A model generated the notes under the pieces. It did no database searches and was not told where the DNA came from. It saw nothing but the letters and a program-made list of their open reading frames with translations. 64,000 nucleotides of DNA from the NCBI RefSeq assembly GCF_024139115.2, contig NC_085140.1, positions 155,584,452 to 155,648,451 of the forward strand, given 5' to 3'. Below are positions 42,776-53,791 of the stretch, one piece after another (the first letter of the stretch is position 1; each line of letters opens with the position of its first letter). Made by a program: the position numbers and the translations under genes. Origin of the DNA: Armigeres subalbatus (Eukaryota > Arthropoda > Insecta > Diptera > Culicidae).

Positions 42776-43374
42776 AAGAGTAAACTCTAATAAGATATAA
42801 ATCACCTTTGTTTTAGTTTAATAATAGGTCGTGTTAAGCATATTCCTGCGCGTCAATTTTAACGTAAATTTGATGATAGATTTTTTGTAACTTGAGCTTC
42901 CCTTAGCAAACTAAAATACTGCTTTATTATATCGCACATTAACGAGACAGAACAAAAACTCATTTGCGACAGTGAGGAGGTGCAGTCATTGAAGAAAGTG
43001 ATAATTTATTCTATTTTGTCACCAAATTACTGAGTAGTATTATATTTCTGTAGATTGTTTTTATAATAAATATATTTTTAAAGTTTTGTAGCTGACCGGA
43101 TCTATCGGCACCTTCGACAATCGCAACAAGTGTCGCAATTTGTGATCCAAAATTGGAGTTTGGAAATATTTCGTTTTTACTACCGGTTTGACTACTAGAT
43201 GGTGTATTTAAAGATCGTGGTCTTGGAAGTTCTTAAATATAAAATACAGCTCGAATAGCAGTAGTAATACGAGTGCTAAGATTTTTTCGCAACCATCGAG
43301 TTAGGGAGGCATCAAGATAGGGAACACATTTATATTTGGCCGAATGCTGTTTAGCCGAACAGTTAAAATTTGTT
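42776..43374. other. AT-rich spacer
   Basis: Only a small GGCCGAATGC..TAGCCGAA piece near 43,336-43,362, related to the GGCCGAA arrays, is recognised. Confidence 0.4.
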
Positions 43375-43915
43375 TCCTTATTCAGTGAAGTGAGAAGTGA
43401 TATATTCGAAGTGAACGGTGAACAGCGAGAACTGAGAGTGAGAAATGGGATGTTCATAATGAGTACAGAGTAGTGAGAAGTGAGTACTGAGAGACGGAAG
43501 TGAGTATTGAGTACACATCTCACTACTCAATACTCACTCCGCAATAACATGTGAGTAGTGAAAAGTGAGAAATGAGAAGAAAGAAAAAGCAGTAAGAAGT
43601 GAGATGTGGTAGTTGTGAGAAAAACAGAAGCGAGGGGTGAAAAGCGAGATGCGAGAAGAGAGATATAAGACAGTAGAAGGAAGAAGAAAAAAGAAAGAAT
43701 CTCGTTTCACATTTCTCATTCCTCGTTCCTCGGTCCTTACCTCTTACTTCTTATTACTCCCTTCTCACAGTTTAATTCTTCCGCTTCATTTCTCACTTTT
43801 CACTTCTCACTATTTACTTTTCTTTACGCACATTTCGCTTCTCACCTCTCTTTTCTTACTTCTAACTATTAATTTCTCACCTCTAACTTCGCACATCTCA
43901 TTTCCCAGTAAACCA
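43375..43915. repeat. AGTGAGAA / TTCTCACT low-complexity array, both orientations
   Basis: The first half is purine-rich (GTGAGAAGTGAG) and the second half pyrimidine-rich (CTTCTCACTTTTCAC), so the array as a whole is a loose inverted repeat. Frames on either strand are by-products. Confidence 0.8.
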
Positions 43916-44544
43916 CATATCGTATAACAAACAGCAAATAAAGTCGCATTTGCGTCCATCAAAAATCTAAATCGCATTCCATATCAAACTTTGTCAGATT
44001 ATTGTCGAACAATTTTGTATTGAATGCATCGTATACGAAAATTTTTACCGTAGTGAAAATCAATCGTAATTGTGTAAATAAAAACTCGTAATGACTTATA
44101 TTTCTTGCAATATCCTATATCAGTGCGAATGAATGCCTACATGAATCGTAATACAATCGAAACCATTTCAGTCCATATGGATTGTAGACGTTTCAAGCAG
44201 TTGTAAAGATATAAATTGTGTAGTTTATGTTGAACAAAAATCCAACTCATTTCAAGATGTGCAGTATGGTGCAGTGGTAGAGTATCCGCCTGCAAATCTA
44301 AAGATCGCATGTTCGAGACTTGGTGATGATAAATCTTTTTTTATTTTCTATATTTTAATGTTTAATCGTAATAATGTTCTTTTGATGTCGGGAAAAATCG
44401 TAAAATAAAACTCGTATGTACCTATATCGCCTCCACTTTGGTACGTATATAGCCAATCTGTGCATTATATACGATTAAGTTAGTTCTTATATAATAACCT
44501 ATATCAAGAGTTATAGGTACCAAAGTGTTGACTGGGTTCTCACA
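43916..44544. other. AT-rich spacer with a tRNA-like segment
   Basis: Apart from the tRNA-like stretch at 44,264-44,336, no feature was recognised. Confidence 0.4.
44264..44336 (+). tRNA. tRNA-like sequence, apparent GCA anticodon (decayed)
   Basis: GGTGCAGTGGTAGAGTATCC matches a tRNA D-arm/A-box, CCTGCAAA resembles an anticodon loop with GCA (Cys), and GTTCGAGAC resembles a T loop. The T stem and acceptor stem do not pair properly. It is more likely a pseudo-tRNA or SINE head than a functional gene. Confidence 0.35.
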
Positions 44545-47140
44545 TCTCACTTCGCTAGCTGGGCATCTATAGCTGATTCCCTTCATCGTTTGAGAGTCCT
44601 GGATTATCTGTGCAGGATTCTGAACAGCTATTTTCAGAACAGGTTATTGTTAGTCGCCACCGACGCTGGTCAGCAATCGATTGAAGTGTCAGCAGGTGTT
44701 ACACACGGATCGATCATCGAACCGGTTCTGTGGAAGATCAAGTATGACGGAGTATTACGCTTAAATCCCCCGGCTGGTGTGAAAAGAATGACTCAACTCA
44801 AGAAGATTGGCGTTTGCACATCACAAGACTGAGGTTATTGTGGTGCATAACCACCATGGGTTGCAGCAAGCGAGGATCAACTTAGGGACCTGCACAGTTA
44901 GCTCCGTGAAGTCATTAAAGCATCTGGGCGTAATGATCGACGATAAGCTCAATATTACGAGCCACGTCGATTATGTATGCCAAAGGGCTTCATTGGCAAT
45001 AAAATCTTTATCGCGAATGATGTCCAACGGATCGGCGCACAGTGGCTAAAATCGTGTTTCGAGCGCGTTTAATTAATAGTATCTTTATTATGCAATTTAG
45101 CGTAATGGTGTCTTCGAGACATTTTATCAGTAAGTTAATGCGCTTCTTTAGAGGTATTCAGTTTACTGATCAATCCCCCTAAAAGTGAGATAAAAAAATT
45201 ATTTTTTCCACTTCACAACATATAAGGTTTGATTCTTCAATAAAGTTGTAGCAAAAGTTCTCCTGAAAATCTTTGTCGAAGACACCAAGTTCGTAATTCC
45301 GTTACTTTTGGAGACTTTTTACGTTTTATGCGGACAAACCCTTAAAATGTGTTTTTTCATCATATCTTTTTCACTTTAATTACTACATTTTGTGCATGTT
45401 CTAGAAAGTTTTAGATAATATTAAAATACGCCGTTGGGTGACTATTGTGACTTAAAAACTTTAAAAATAAAAAAGCTATAACAGTTTTATTGGATTTTTT
45501 AGTCATATTCAATATAACTACAATTTGACAAGGGGCAAATTGTGGCAGTCAATCTCATACGCATAACAAAGTACAAGTAATGAACTTTAAATTATTACCT
45601 GAACTGTAGAATTGTAAGCGAATGTAAGGAATGTTTCATTAAAAACCATTTCCTACTATTCAAGGTAGAAATCAATCACCCTTCAATGAGTTGATGAACT
45701 AATGCATCATGCGTCTCCATGTGCTTGGTTGCTTATACATCGAACGTGCTCAAAACTTGTTGGCATAAAAATCAATAAATCTCCAAAAGTAAAGAAATTA
45801 CAAACTCGGTGTTTTCGACAAAGTTTTTCAGGAGAACTTTTGCTACAATTTTTATGAAGAATCAAACTTTATATGTTGTGAAGTGAAAAAAAAATTTCAT
45901 CTCACGCTTAGGGAGATTGTTCATAAGGATGAATACTTCCAAAGTAGCGCGTCAACTTACTGATAAAATGTCTCGAAGACGCCATCACGCTAAATCACAT
46001 TATAAAGATACTATTAAATAAACGCGCTAAAAACTCGATTTTAGCCACTGTGCGGCGGTGTGAAGTCAGGTGCGTAGGCTTATAGCGAGTGTAGCATTCT
46101 CGGTAGCATTGTCCATTATTCGATACGGCGTACCAGCATGGTCCAAAGCACTAGAGGCCCGGTGCAATGTTAAGAAATTAATCAGGATACACCGGCTGAA
46201 GTATCTGCGGGTTGCAAGCGCATACCGCACCATATTTTATGAGGCGGTGTGCGTCATTGCTGAGATGATGCCAATAGACATACTTCTGGAGAAAGATGTG
46301 GAGTGCTTCAACAACAGGGACTCGGTGCAAGCGCGACGTGTCAAGAGAGCAGCTTCGTTGCTCAAATGGCAAAGAGCATGGGACACTGCAGTCAAAGGTC
46401 GTTGGACCCACAGACTGATTCCGGAGGTATCGAATTGGATTAGTAGGAAGCATGGTCAGGTCAACTTCCACCTATCACAGGTCTTGTCTGAACATGACTG
46501 CTTTAAAAAGTTCCTGCATAGGTTCGGGTTCGCAGATTCTGCAGAGTGGCCGGAATGTGTAGGTGAGGTAGAATCGGCAGAGCATGTGATGTTTGCATGC
46601 CCGCGATTCGATGTTGAACGCAATGCCATGCTGCTTGTCAGCGGCATGGATACAACCCCGGAGAACCGTGTTGAGAGGATGTGTCGGGAAGAGGTTATAT
46701 GGAATGCGGTGAACACAGCGTCTCAACAGATTATGTCGAAACTACAGCGCTGGTGGGGTCTTGGACTTGCAGTGAACACCATACTCACCACAACAACAAA
46801 AAATGTCGCTGGTAGGACCTGCGAGGACCTCCGTATGTAGATATAGAGGTCATTGAGGTTCACGCGTGGCGTTTGTTGTTGGGGTGCTCGTCTCCTACGC
46901 GAGTTTATGATACAGACCGATAGGTTACTATCATAGCTTGCAATCGACGGGTGGTGAGGTTACCACCCTTGAAGTCGATGTTGCGTTATAACGTCGAGTG
47001 CGTTAGCATAGGCGTGAGCGTTCTCAATAGTCCTTCCCTGATGTATTGATTTTGGTTTTTGGTGGGTCGGGTGATCCCATCCCCACACTACCTGAGTTAA
47101 CCTCCTCAGGTGTCTGTTTACAGGTTTCCGTTTACCCTCG
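44545..47140 (+). pseudogene. R1-like non-LTR retrotransposon, RT to C-terminal knuckle, interrupted
   Basis: The first segment (44,545-45,037) encodes NFASW..LRVLDYLCRILNSYFQNR, EVSAGVTHGSIIEPVLW (a decayed GVPQGS RT box) and, after a deletion and frameshift, KTEVIVVHNHHGL ... VKSLKHLGVMIDDKLN. The FADD box is missing. A Transib-like MITE then interrupts (45,038-46,052). The second segment (46,070-46,840) is a clean 256-codon frame with SIIRYGVPAWSKALE, YRTIFYEAVCVIAEMMPID and a C-terminal knuckle CVGEVESAEHVMFACPRF, typical of R1-clade ORF2. The sequence to about 47,140 looks like the 3' UTR. A related fragment is at 60,588-60,945. The clade call is by motif memory. Confidence 0.85.
45038..46052. 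mobile_element. 1.0-kb Transib-like MITE, CGGCG duplication
   Basis: The ends are CACAGTGGCTAAAATCG and its inverse, both flanked by CGGCG (45,033-45,037 and 46,053-46,057). CACAGTG is the V(D)J recombination signal heptamer consensus. Transib elements have such heptamer-like ends and 5-bp GC-rich duplications close to CGNCG. Inverted arms extend inward (AGTGAGAT..TTTCCACTTCACAACATAT; GTCGAAGACACCAAGTTCG), so most of the element is a large foldback. No transposase is encoded. It splits the R1-like ORF. Confidence 0.8.
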
Positions 47141-47149
47141 CTCAAATAA

Positions 47150-48025
47150 AACATCTCACTGCTCATTTTCCACTTCTTCCTCATTTATAACTTCTTATAT
47201 CTCACTTCTGACTTCCCATTTCTCACTCATCATTTTTCATTTCTCTCTTTTTTCTTCTCACTTTTCACTTCTCTCTATTCGCTTCAAACTTTTCACTTCT
47301 AACTTCTCACTTCTCAACTCTCATTTCTCACTTCCCACAACTTACTTCTTACTTCGCACTTCTCACTTCTCATTTCACACTTCACACTATCACTTCGAAT
47401 TTCTTACTTCTCTCTTTTAACTATTCATTTCTCACTTCTCACTTCACACGTCTCATTTCTCACATCTTATATCTCATATCTCACTTCTCACTTATAACTT
47501 CTTATATCTTACTTCTGACTTCGCATTTCTCACTCATCAACTCTCTTTTCTCACTTCCCACTACTCACTTTTTACTTTATAATTCGCACTTCTCACTTCT
47601 CATTTCTCACTTTTAACTGATCACTTCGAATTGCTTACTTCTTTCTTTTAACTATTCATTTCTCACTTCTAACTTAGCACATCTAACTTTGCTCATCTCA
47701 CTTTTCACTTCCCGCTTCTTACTTTTATTTTTTTCCTTTTCACTTCTTACTTTTGACTTCTCATTTCTCACGCATCACATTTCACTTCACATTTTTAACT
47801 TCTCATTATTCACTTCGAACTTCTCACTTTGTATGTTTCACTTCCCAGTACTTATTTCTCACTTCTTGCTTCGCATTCCTCACTTCTCATTTCTTACTTC
47901 TCACTTAAAATTCCTCTTTTCATATCTCACTTCACACATCTCACTGTTCATTTCCCACTTCTAACTTCTAATTTCTCACTTCTCCCTTATCGCTTATCAC
48001 TTCTAATTTCTAACTATAACGTGCA
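47150..48025. repeat. TTCTCACT low-complexity array, ~880 bp
   Basis: A pyrimidine-rich array of ACTTCTCACTTCTCATTT words with frequent variants. Open frames of the type LLTSHFSL are by-products. Unlike 43,375-43,915 it is in one orientation throughout. Confidence 0.9.
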
Positions 48026-48099
48026 TATACTATCTCTGACAACATCCAGTTAGCGAGGTGACAATGGATTGGAAAATTACTTCGATTGAGTAACGTAGA

Positions 48100-48360
48100 G
48101 TGAGTTTTCGAAACGAAAGTGCTGCGTACCATCTATGATGGGATGCAGATGGCAGACGGTTTATGGAGGAGGCGAATGAGCCACGAATTGCTTCAGCTGT
48201 TGGAAGAACCATCCATCGTTCACACCACGAAAATCGAACGACTGCGGTGGGCTGGGCACGTAGTCAGAATGTCGCACAGACTGCGTGGTTGGCGACATGC
48301 AGCCATGAGCAGAGCTTACTGGAGAAGACTTTTATGCACTGCACTGGTTACCCCGGCCTT
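48100..48360 (+). pseudogene. RTE/Loner-like ORF2 C-terminal fragment with internal deletion
   Basis: It encodes VLRTIYDGMQMADGLWRRRM and RLRWAGHVVRMS, then jumps to RLRGWRHAAMSRAYWRRLL. Against 56,720-57,080, about 120 bp (the DSNPVKMVLDNDPTGTRRRG part) is missing, and many substitutions show an older copy. Truncated at both ends. Confidence 0.85.
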
Positions 48361-50093
48361 TAAAAAAGCTGAAATGCTGGTTCAAGCACTTGTAACAACT
48401 TTTACAACAACCGGTTAGGTCAAACCTCGACGTGATCAACGTACCAAGCGCTTCAATACCGAAGCTCCTTCAAAGATTTGTTCCCGTAATATCCGCTCAA
48501 GTGTTGCATCTTACAATATGTCGCAATGACTGACTGGATGTAAACTCAACGAAGCGTATTGGTTGACCGAGTAAGAAAATTATATTTGATGAAAAAAAAT
48601 CTTTATAGACAGCGGCTCTTATTCAGAGCTAGTTTTTTGTTTAACAATACCTAGAATGTATTATTTACATACAAAACTTGGTGATTTGAAGGATTCTATA
48701 AAAATATAATGCATTGGCAACAACCATTTCGCTAGTACAGGCAAAAAACTTAACGAAACTTTTTTTTCAATTTGCTTTCGATTCGCTTGCCAATACGAAA
48801 AGTTTGCGTCTGTGCAGTACAAGCTGAACCATGTGCTCGGTCGTGTCGGGCCATTTGCCTTTTTACCACCTGCTAGGAAACACAGTTATGACCTACCACG
48901 CTACTTTTGCAAACCACTTGTTTGCATGGCGAGCGTGACCTTCATCATTGGTAACCACCGTCATCGTCATTGAGCGACTCTTTGGCGTAAACACGCCAGC
49001 AACTGTAAACAGTTCACACTGATCCGTGCTTCCGGTTGGCTGTGATGAATGAACCCCGTGTTTTGTGGTGATTCTGTTGGGAGCTTCCTCCGTTTGCAGT
49101 CCATTGCGTTATTCTGAATGCATCGCGAAGCATTTTGATCTGGATTTCCGTAGAATTGTTTACTAAATTCAATTACATACGTTCTTGTATCTTTTGACCG
49201 CACCATGTTTACTTTTGCGAACTATGTGAATCGAGAAAAAAAACATATCAAGTTTCCATTCAACGCAGATAGGTGGGTGACTGTTAAACGAGGATGCTCT
49301 ATAGCGCGATGGGGACGCACGGTATTCCGTCTGCTTTGTGTTAGGAAATTTTATCGGTAGGTATGTGTTTTCGTAGAAACGTAGAGCTATTAATATACGA
49401 AAAGTGGGTTTATCTAATTTGCATTGAATAATAAGCATGCAGATGTAAGCCAAATAAATGAAATGAACAAGCATTCATGGAAACAACACCAGAAGAGTAA
49501 TTCACATCATTCACTCGTACTAGACATTCGGCGGTTGGAGGATATACGTCAATTAGCTTGTCTGGTAATTAAACAAACGGCTTGTACTTGTATAGAGTAT
49601 GTATATAGATAAACCAAAAATTCCTTTTTTGTGTTCTATAATGTGTTCTATTTGTTTATTATCATATTTAAGCAGCTTTTCGGAATCCGAGTAACGCACT
49701 GTGGCTGAAATAGTAGGGCAATGTTTCCGGTTGTGGGCCACCCTGCATAACTTTTGTCACTTTACAGATATGCCAAACCTGAGTGAGGCACCAATAGCCA
49801 CTAACGAAACGTGCTCGCTCATGCATATGGTTTCTTGCCGCGAATTTGCTGAACAAAAGAAAAATGTCTTCCACTCTCGGTTGTGAGCCACTCAATGTAT
49901 CTTACCTGATAAACATGTGCCTCCTGGGAACACAGAAGGATTTTCCCGGGCCCTTTATCCTCCTTGCCTTGCAATGCTTATGCACTTTTTCAAAAACTCT
50001 GGCCCCTGGCTTAAGCTGGTTCGTCGACTGGTTGACTGTTACAATGATCCACTGCCACGTTGTCTCCATCTCTCGAATCCTCTTGACTCCCTG
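48361..50093. other. Unassigned, partly higher-GC sequence
   Basis: Segments at 48,780-49,110 and 49,680-50,090 have higher GC and open frames on both strands but no domain I recognise. The 49,680-50,093 part continues after the Transib-like insertion at 52,835, so it was one unit before the insertion. Confidence 0.35.
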
Positions 50094-50493
50094 CGGCGCA
50101 CAGTGGCTAAAATCGTGTTTTAGCGCGTTAATTTGATAGTATTTACCTTTATTAAGCAATTTAGCGTAATGATGTCTTCGAGACATTTTAGCAGTAAGTT
50201 AATGCGCTTCTTTGGCGGTATTTAGTTTACTGATCATCCCCCTAAAAGTGAGATGAAAAATATATTGTTTCCACTTCACAACAGATAGGGTTTGATTCTT
50301 GATAGAAGTTGTAGCAAAATCTCTTCTGAAAAACTTTGACGAAGACACAAAGTTTGTAATGCCGTTACGTTTGGAGATTTTTTACGTTTTATGCCCTTGA
50401 AAATGTTTTTTTTTCATCATATCTTTTTCATTTTCATTTCTACATGTTTTGCATGTTCTAGAAAGTGTTGGATAATATTAAAATACTTTGGCG

Positions 50494-50776
50494 GCTCCTT
50501 AGCCGTGCGGTAAGACGCGCGGCTACAAAGCAAGACCATGATGAGGGTGGCTGGGTTCGATTCCCGGTGCCGGTCTAGGCAATTTTCGGATTGGAAATTG
50601 TCTCGACTACTCTGGGCACTCATAGTGTTAGCCTCATGATATACGAATGCAAAAATGGTAACTTGGCTAAGAATCCTCGCAGTTAATAACTGTGGAAATG
50701 CTCAATGAACACTAAGCTGCGAGGCGGCTCTGTTCCAATGTAGGGATGTTATGCCAATAAGAAGATGAAGAAGAAG
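50494..50776 (+). mobile_element. SINE family 1, full-length, inside the Transib-like MITE
   Basis: It has an intact head (TTAGCCGTGCGGTAAGACGC), the box GGTTCGATTCC and a GAAGAAGAAG tail. The flanking duplication is ACTTTGGCG / ACGTTGGCG (50,485-50,493 and 50,777-50,785, one mismatch). The empty site is visible at about 45,424-45,440 in the sister MITE. Confidence 0.9.
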
Positions 50777-50899
50777 ACGTTGGCGACTATTAAAAACTTG
50801 AATAAAAAATTAACAGTTTTAATGTTTTTAGTCATATTTGATTCAACTGCAACTTGATAACGGGAATATTGTGTCAGGCAATCTCATACGCATTACAAA

Positions 50900-51168
50900 C
50901 ACAGAAAAAATAATGAAAAGTAGTCGACGCGTAAATAATAAACACGTGGAAAATTACACTATTCTTGGCGTACATGGATCTTTTCCAACAAGTTCGTCCT
51001 AAATGTATGCAATTTACATAGCATTATGACATTTATTCGTATAAAAAGTGACATAATGCACAAATTGCATACTTTCAGGCGATAATATCGTTTAAATTTA
51101 CGCTCTTTTTGACATTCCCTTTATGTGCATTACTTTCGTGTAAATTTCAACAACTTTTTCTATCTGTG
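50900..51168. mobile_element. 269-bp CAC-ended MITE, AA duplication proven by an empty site
   Basis: The left end is CACAGAAAAAATAATG; the reverse complement of the right end is CACAGATAGAAAAAGTTG. The uninterrupted counterpart at 45,558-45,580 reads ACAAAGTACAAG, and here the same sequence is ACAAA[element]AAGTACAAG, so AA was duplicated. The interior has palindrome-like TTTAAATTTACGC and CATTATG..CATAATG words. Confidence 0.8.
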
Positions 51169-51258
51169 AAGTACAAGTAATGAACTTTAAATTAATTCCT
51201 GAACTGTACAGTTGTAAGCGAATGTAAGAATTGTTTCATCAAAAGCCATTTCCTACTA

Positions 51259-51467
51259 CCGTTTTGATGAAAATTCCGAACATGACTCATATTCCGAACA
51301 CTCACTTTTAATGGCCATTTTGACATTCGTTTAATTTTCTCCATAGAAGCTTGAATTCGTTTGTTTCTTGATCTTTTGTGCGGAAAACTAATAAAACTTT
51401 TGATTTTAGAGCGCTGAATCACCAGTGTTCGGAATATGAGTCATGTTCGGGATTTGAATTAAAGCGG
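51259..51467. mobile_element. 209-bp TA-flanked MITE
   Basis: Ends CCGTTTTGATGAAAATTCCG and, inward from the right, CCGCTTTAATTCAAATCCCG, both continuing AACATGACTCATATTCCGAA. TA at 51,257-51,258 and 51,468-51,469. The sister MITE lacks it. Mariner-like by target site only. Confidence 0.75.
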
Positions 51468-51964
51468 TATGCAACGCAAAAATCAACCTCCCATCACAAG
51501 GAGCTGATGAATCAATGCACCATGCGTCTCCATATGCTTCTTTGCTTAAACGCCATGTTTGCTTAAAAAATATGTTCATGTTGTTGGCAGAGCCTAAAAT
51601 ATTCATCTTCATGACAAACATCGCATGAATATTCAAAACATAGAATGACATAGTCAGACGACTACTTACTATGTGCAGAAAAAACATTATTAGCATTGTT
51701 TATGTTGATGTTTACCGTTGAAAGTGCCTCGCGGATGAAAATCGGATTCAGTCCTGTGTGATAAATTACTTTACTCATTTGAAACGTGTTCAGATTTCAG
51801 ATAATTTATCAATTTGTAAAGTTTGCATAAATATTCAATGACTAATATTCAACTGAATATTGACTATGAATATTGAGCCGACTATGAATGTGTCTGGAAG
51901 TGAACTGACAATTGAAGAAAGGTGGACATCACCAAAAATTTTCGATTATTTTACACTCTACCCT

Positions 51965-52093
51965 GAAACATTTTGTCGAAGCCACCAAGTTCGCAATTCC
52001 ATCACTTTTGGATATTTATTGTTATTGCATAAAAAACAATAAATATCCAAAAGTAATGGAATTGCGAACTTGGTGGCTTCGACAAAATGTTTC
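51965..52093. repeat. 129-bp palindrome, 59-bp arms with one mismatch
   Basis: Arms 51,965-52,023 and 52,035-52,093 (core GTCGAAGCCACCAAGTTCGC) around an 11-base spacer. The sequence is the inner end of the Transib-like arms, duplicated into a tight hairpin. In the 1.0-kb copy the matching arms are hundreds of bases apart and more diverged. Confidence 0.9.
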
Positions 52094-52834
52094 TGGAGAA
52101 CTTTTTTACGACTCTAGCGAAGACATGCCTTACATGTTGTAAAGTGGAAAAAATAAATTTTTCATCTCACTTTTAGCGAGTTGATCATAAGACTAAATTT
52201 GTAGTTTGTGCAACAAGTTGCAAAAAGATGATTTTTTTTTAGCACGAGTTGTACGTTCAGTGCTGAAAAATCGAGTTTTGCAACGAGTTGCACACGCTAT
52301 TTTTTGCAATGATGAAAAACGGACTTTAATTTGATAAAGTGTACCAAAATTGTGCAGTCTGATTTACTCCACATGTTTATTCTTGACCAATAAATTATGT
52401 TGTTGCAAAAAACAATCAGATTCCATTACATAGTTCAATAAGCCGTGAAGCGATAGATGTACTTGCCTATGGAAATTTTTGATGTCATGTCCATCAAACT
52501 ATTTCATTTATTACGCGACGCAGAGAATACACTATTTGAACACGTACCCAAGCTAATTCAGCAAAATGTAGCCATGTAACTACTGCTCTGGTGTTGGTTT
52601 TTCATTATAGCACCCAGATGAATGTTATAATGAATATTATTCAACCCATTTGATATGGAAAAGTAAGCCGTTTTATCACTCAAAGACGAACTGTAAACCA
52701 GATATTATGATCAGTTAGGAATTGCAAAAAATAAGGTAATGCATCGACTTACTGATAAAATGTCTACAAGACGTCACATAATAAATGTGATTAAATAAAC
52801 GCGCTAAAATCACGATTTTGGCAACCGTGCGGCG

Positions 52835-53778
52835 TCGAGGGTGGTCCACCAGTTTCGACTGAGGAAACTTCCGCTCTGATGGTGTCCCGACAACCGGTGC
52901 ACACTGGGGCAAACCGCTGTATTCGTTGGACAAAACCTCTAGCACTCTCTGTGTACGTTCTAGAGTTTAGTTGTCTTCAGCCAACCCCCCCACAACTTGA
53001 AATTTGCCCTTAGTTTCGCGTACCCACTTGCAAATCGCAGATGGCGCTTCGAAACATAAACAATGGGTCATCCTACACTGCCGCCACATTTTTCTTCCGT
53101 AGAAACCAAGTTTTTGGTTTCGTCATTTCCTGTCACGAAACAACGGACAGGAGCGTCATATGGATAGGGTGAATTGGTAATTGCAATTAATGAAAAGATT
53201 CTGAACAAAACTTCCAGTGATTTAAATGTTGAAATTACGAAAACGAAATTTGTTTTATATATCGCCCATTTAATTTTAGGCAACAAGTTCTCACTGATCT
53301 ATGCAGTTTTAATAGTTGAATCTAAGATGTGAAATTTAATAAATGATTATTCTTTGTCTTACAGCTTCGTAACTTGATTCTCATAAAATGATAAGATGTG
53401 AAAACAAAGGAACTTGCGATTGATTTGATACTATCATCATGACTAGGTAGTTTCTTTTTAAAACACACGTAATGCTTCACATTTGGATCAGAATAAAACA
53501 TGATTTCTTCGTGGTAATTGTTTAACAAAGGATAGTTTTGCAGAGTATTCAAATCGATGTGCCATGTTAATTATTTAAATAACCGCCACAGTTTATTTTC
53601 ATGGGTTTGTTAACCGCAGAAAATCGTCGGTGCATATTCTTAAATTAACTCTCGGTACGATAATTTCAACTGCAACATATTTTTGCGTGAAGGAAGTCGA
53701 GAAAATTTCCAACCCAAAATTTCATATTAAGGTAGCCTCACACCTCGGGAATTTGGTTTTTCCATATTATGCGATGTT
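52835..53778. other. Unassigned spacer
   Basis: The first ~150 bp is higher in GC (ACAACCGGTGCACACTGGGG) and continues 49,680-50,093. The rest is AT-rich with short frames lacking domains. Confidence 0.35.
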
Positions 53779-53791
53779 GAGTACGGAGAAT

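Larger units (their letters stand above)
50099..52829. mobile_element. 2.7-kb Transib-like MITE with nested insertions, CGGCG duplication
   Basis: The left end CACAGTGGCTAAAATCGTG matches 45,038; the right end reads inward CACGGTTGCCAAAATCGTG, so its heptamer is mutated. CGGCG flanks both sides (50,094-50,098 and 52,830-52,834). Aligned against the 1.0-kb copy, the extra length comes from a SINE (50,494-50,776), a CAC-ended MITE (50,900-51,168), a TA-flanked MITE (51,259-51,467), an unassigned insert (about 51,595-51,960) and sequence rich in GCAACGAGTTGCA-like words (52,205-52,730). Confidence 0.8.

Noticed and set aside
43637..43927. Hydrophobic 96-codon frame resembling a membrane protein
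   Set aside because: The [12 protein letters not shown] sequence is the translation of TTCTCACT low-complexity DNA; the same pattern recurs at 47,046-48,053.
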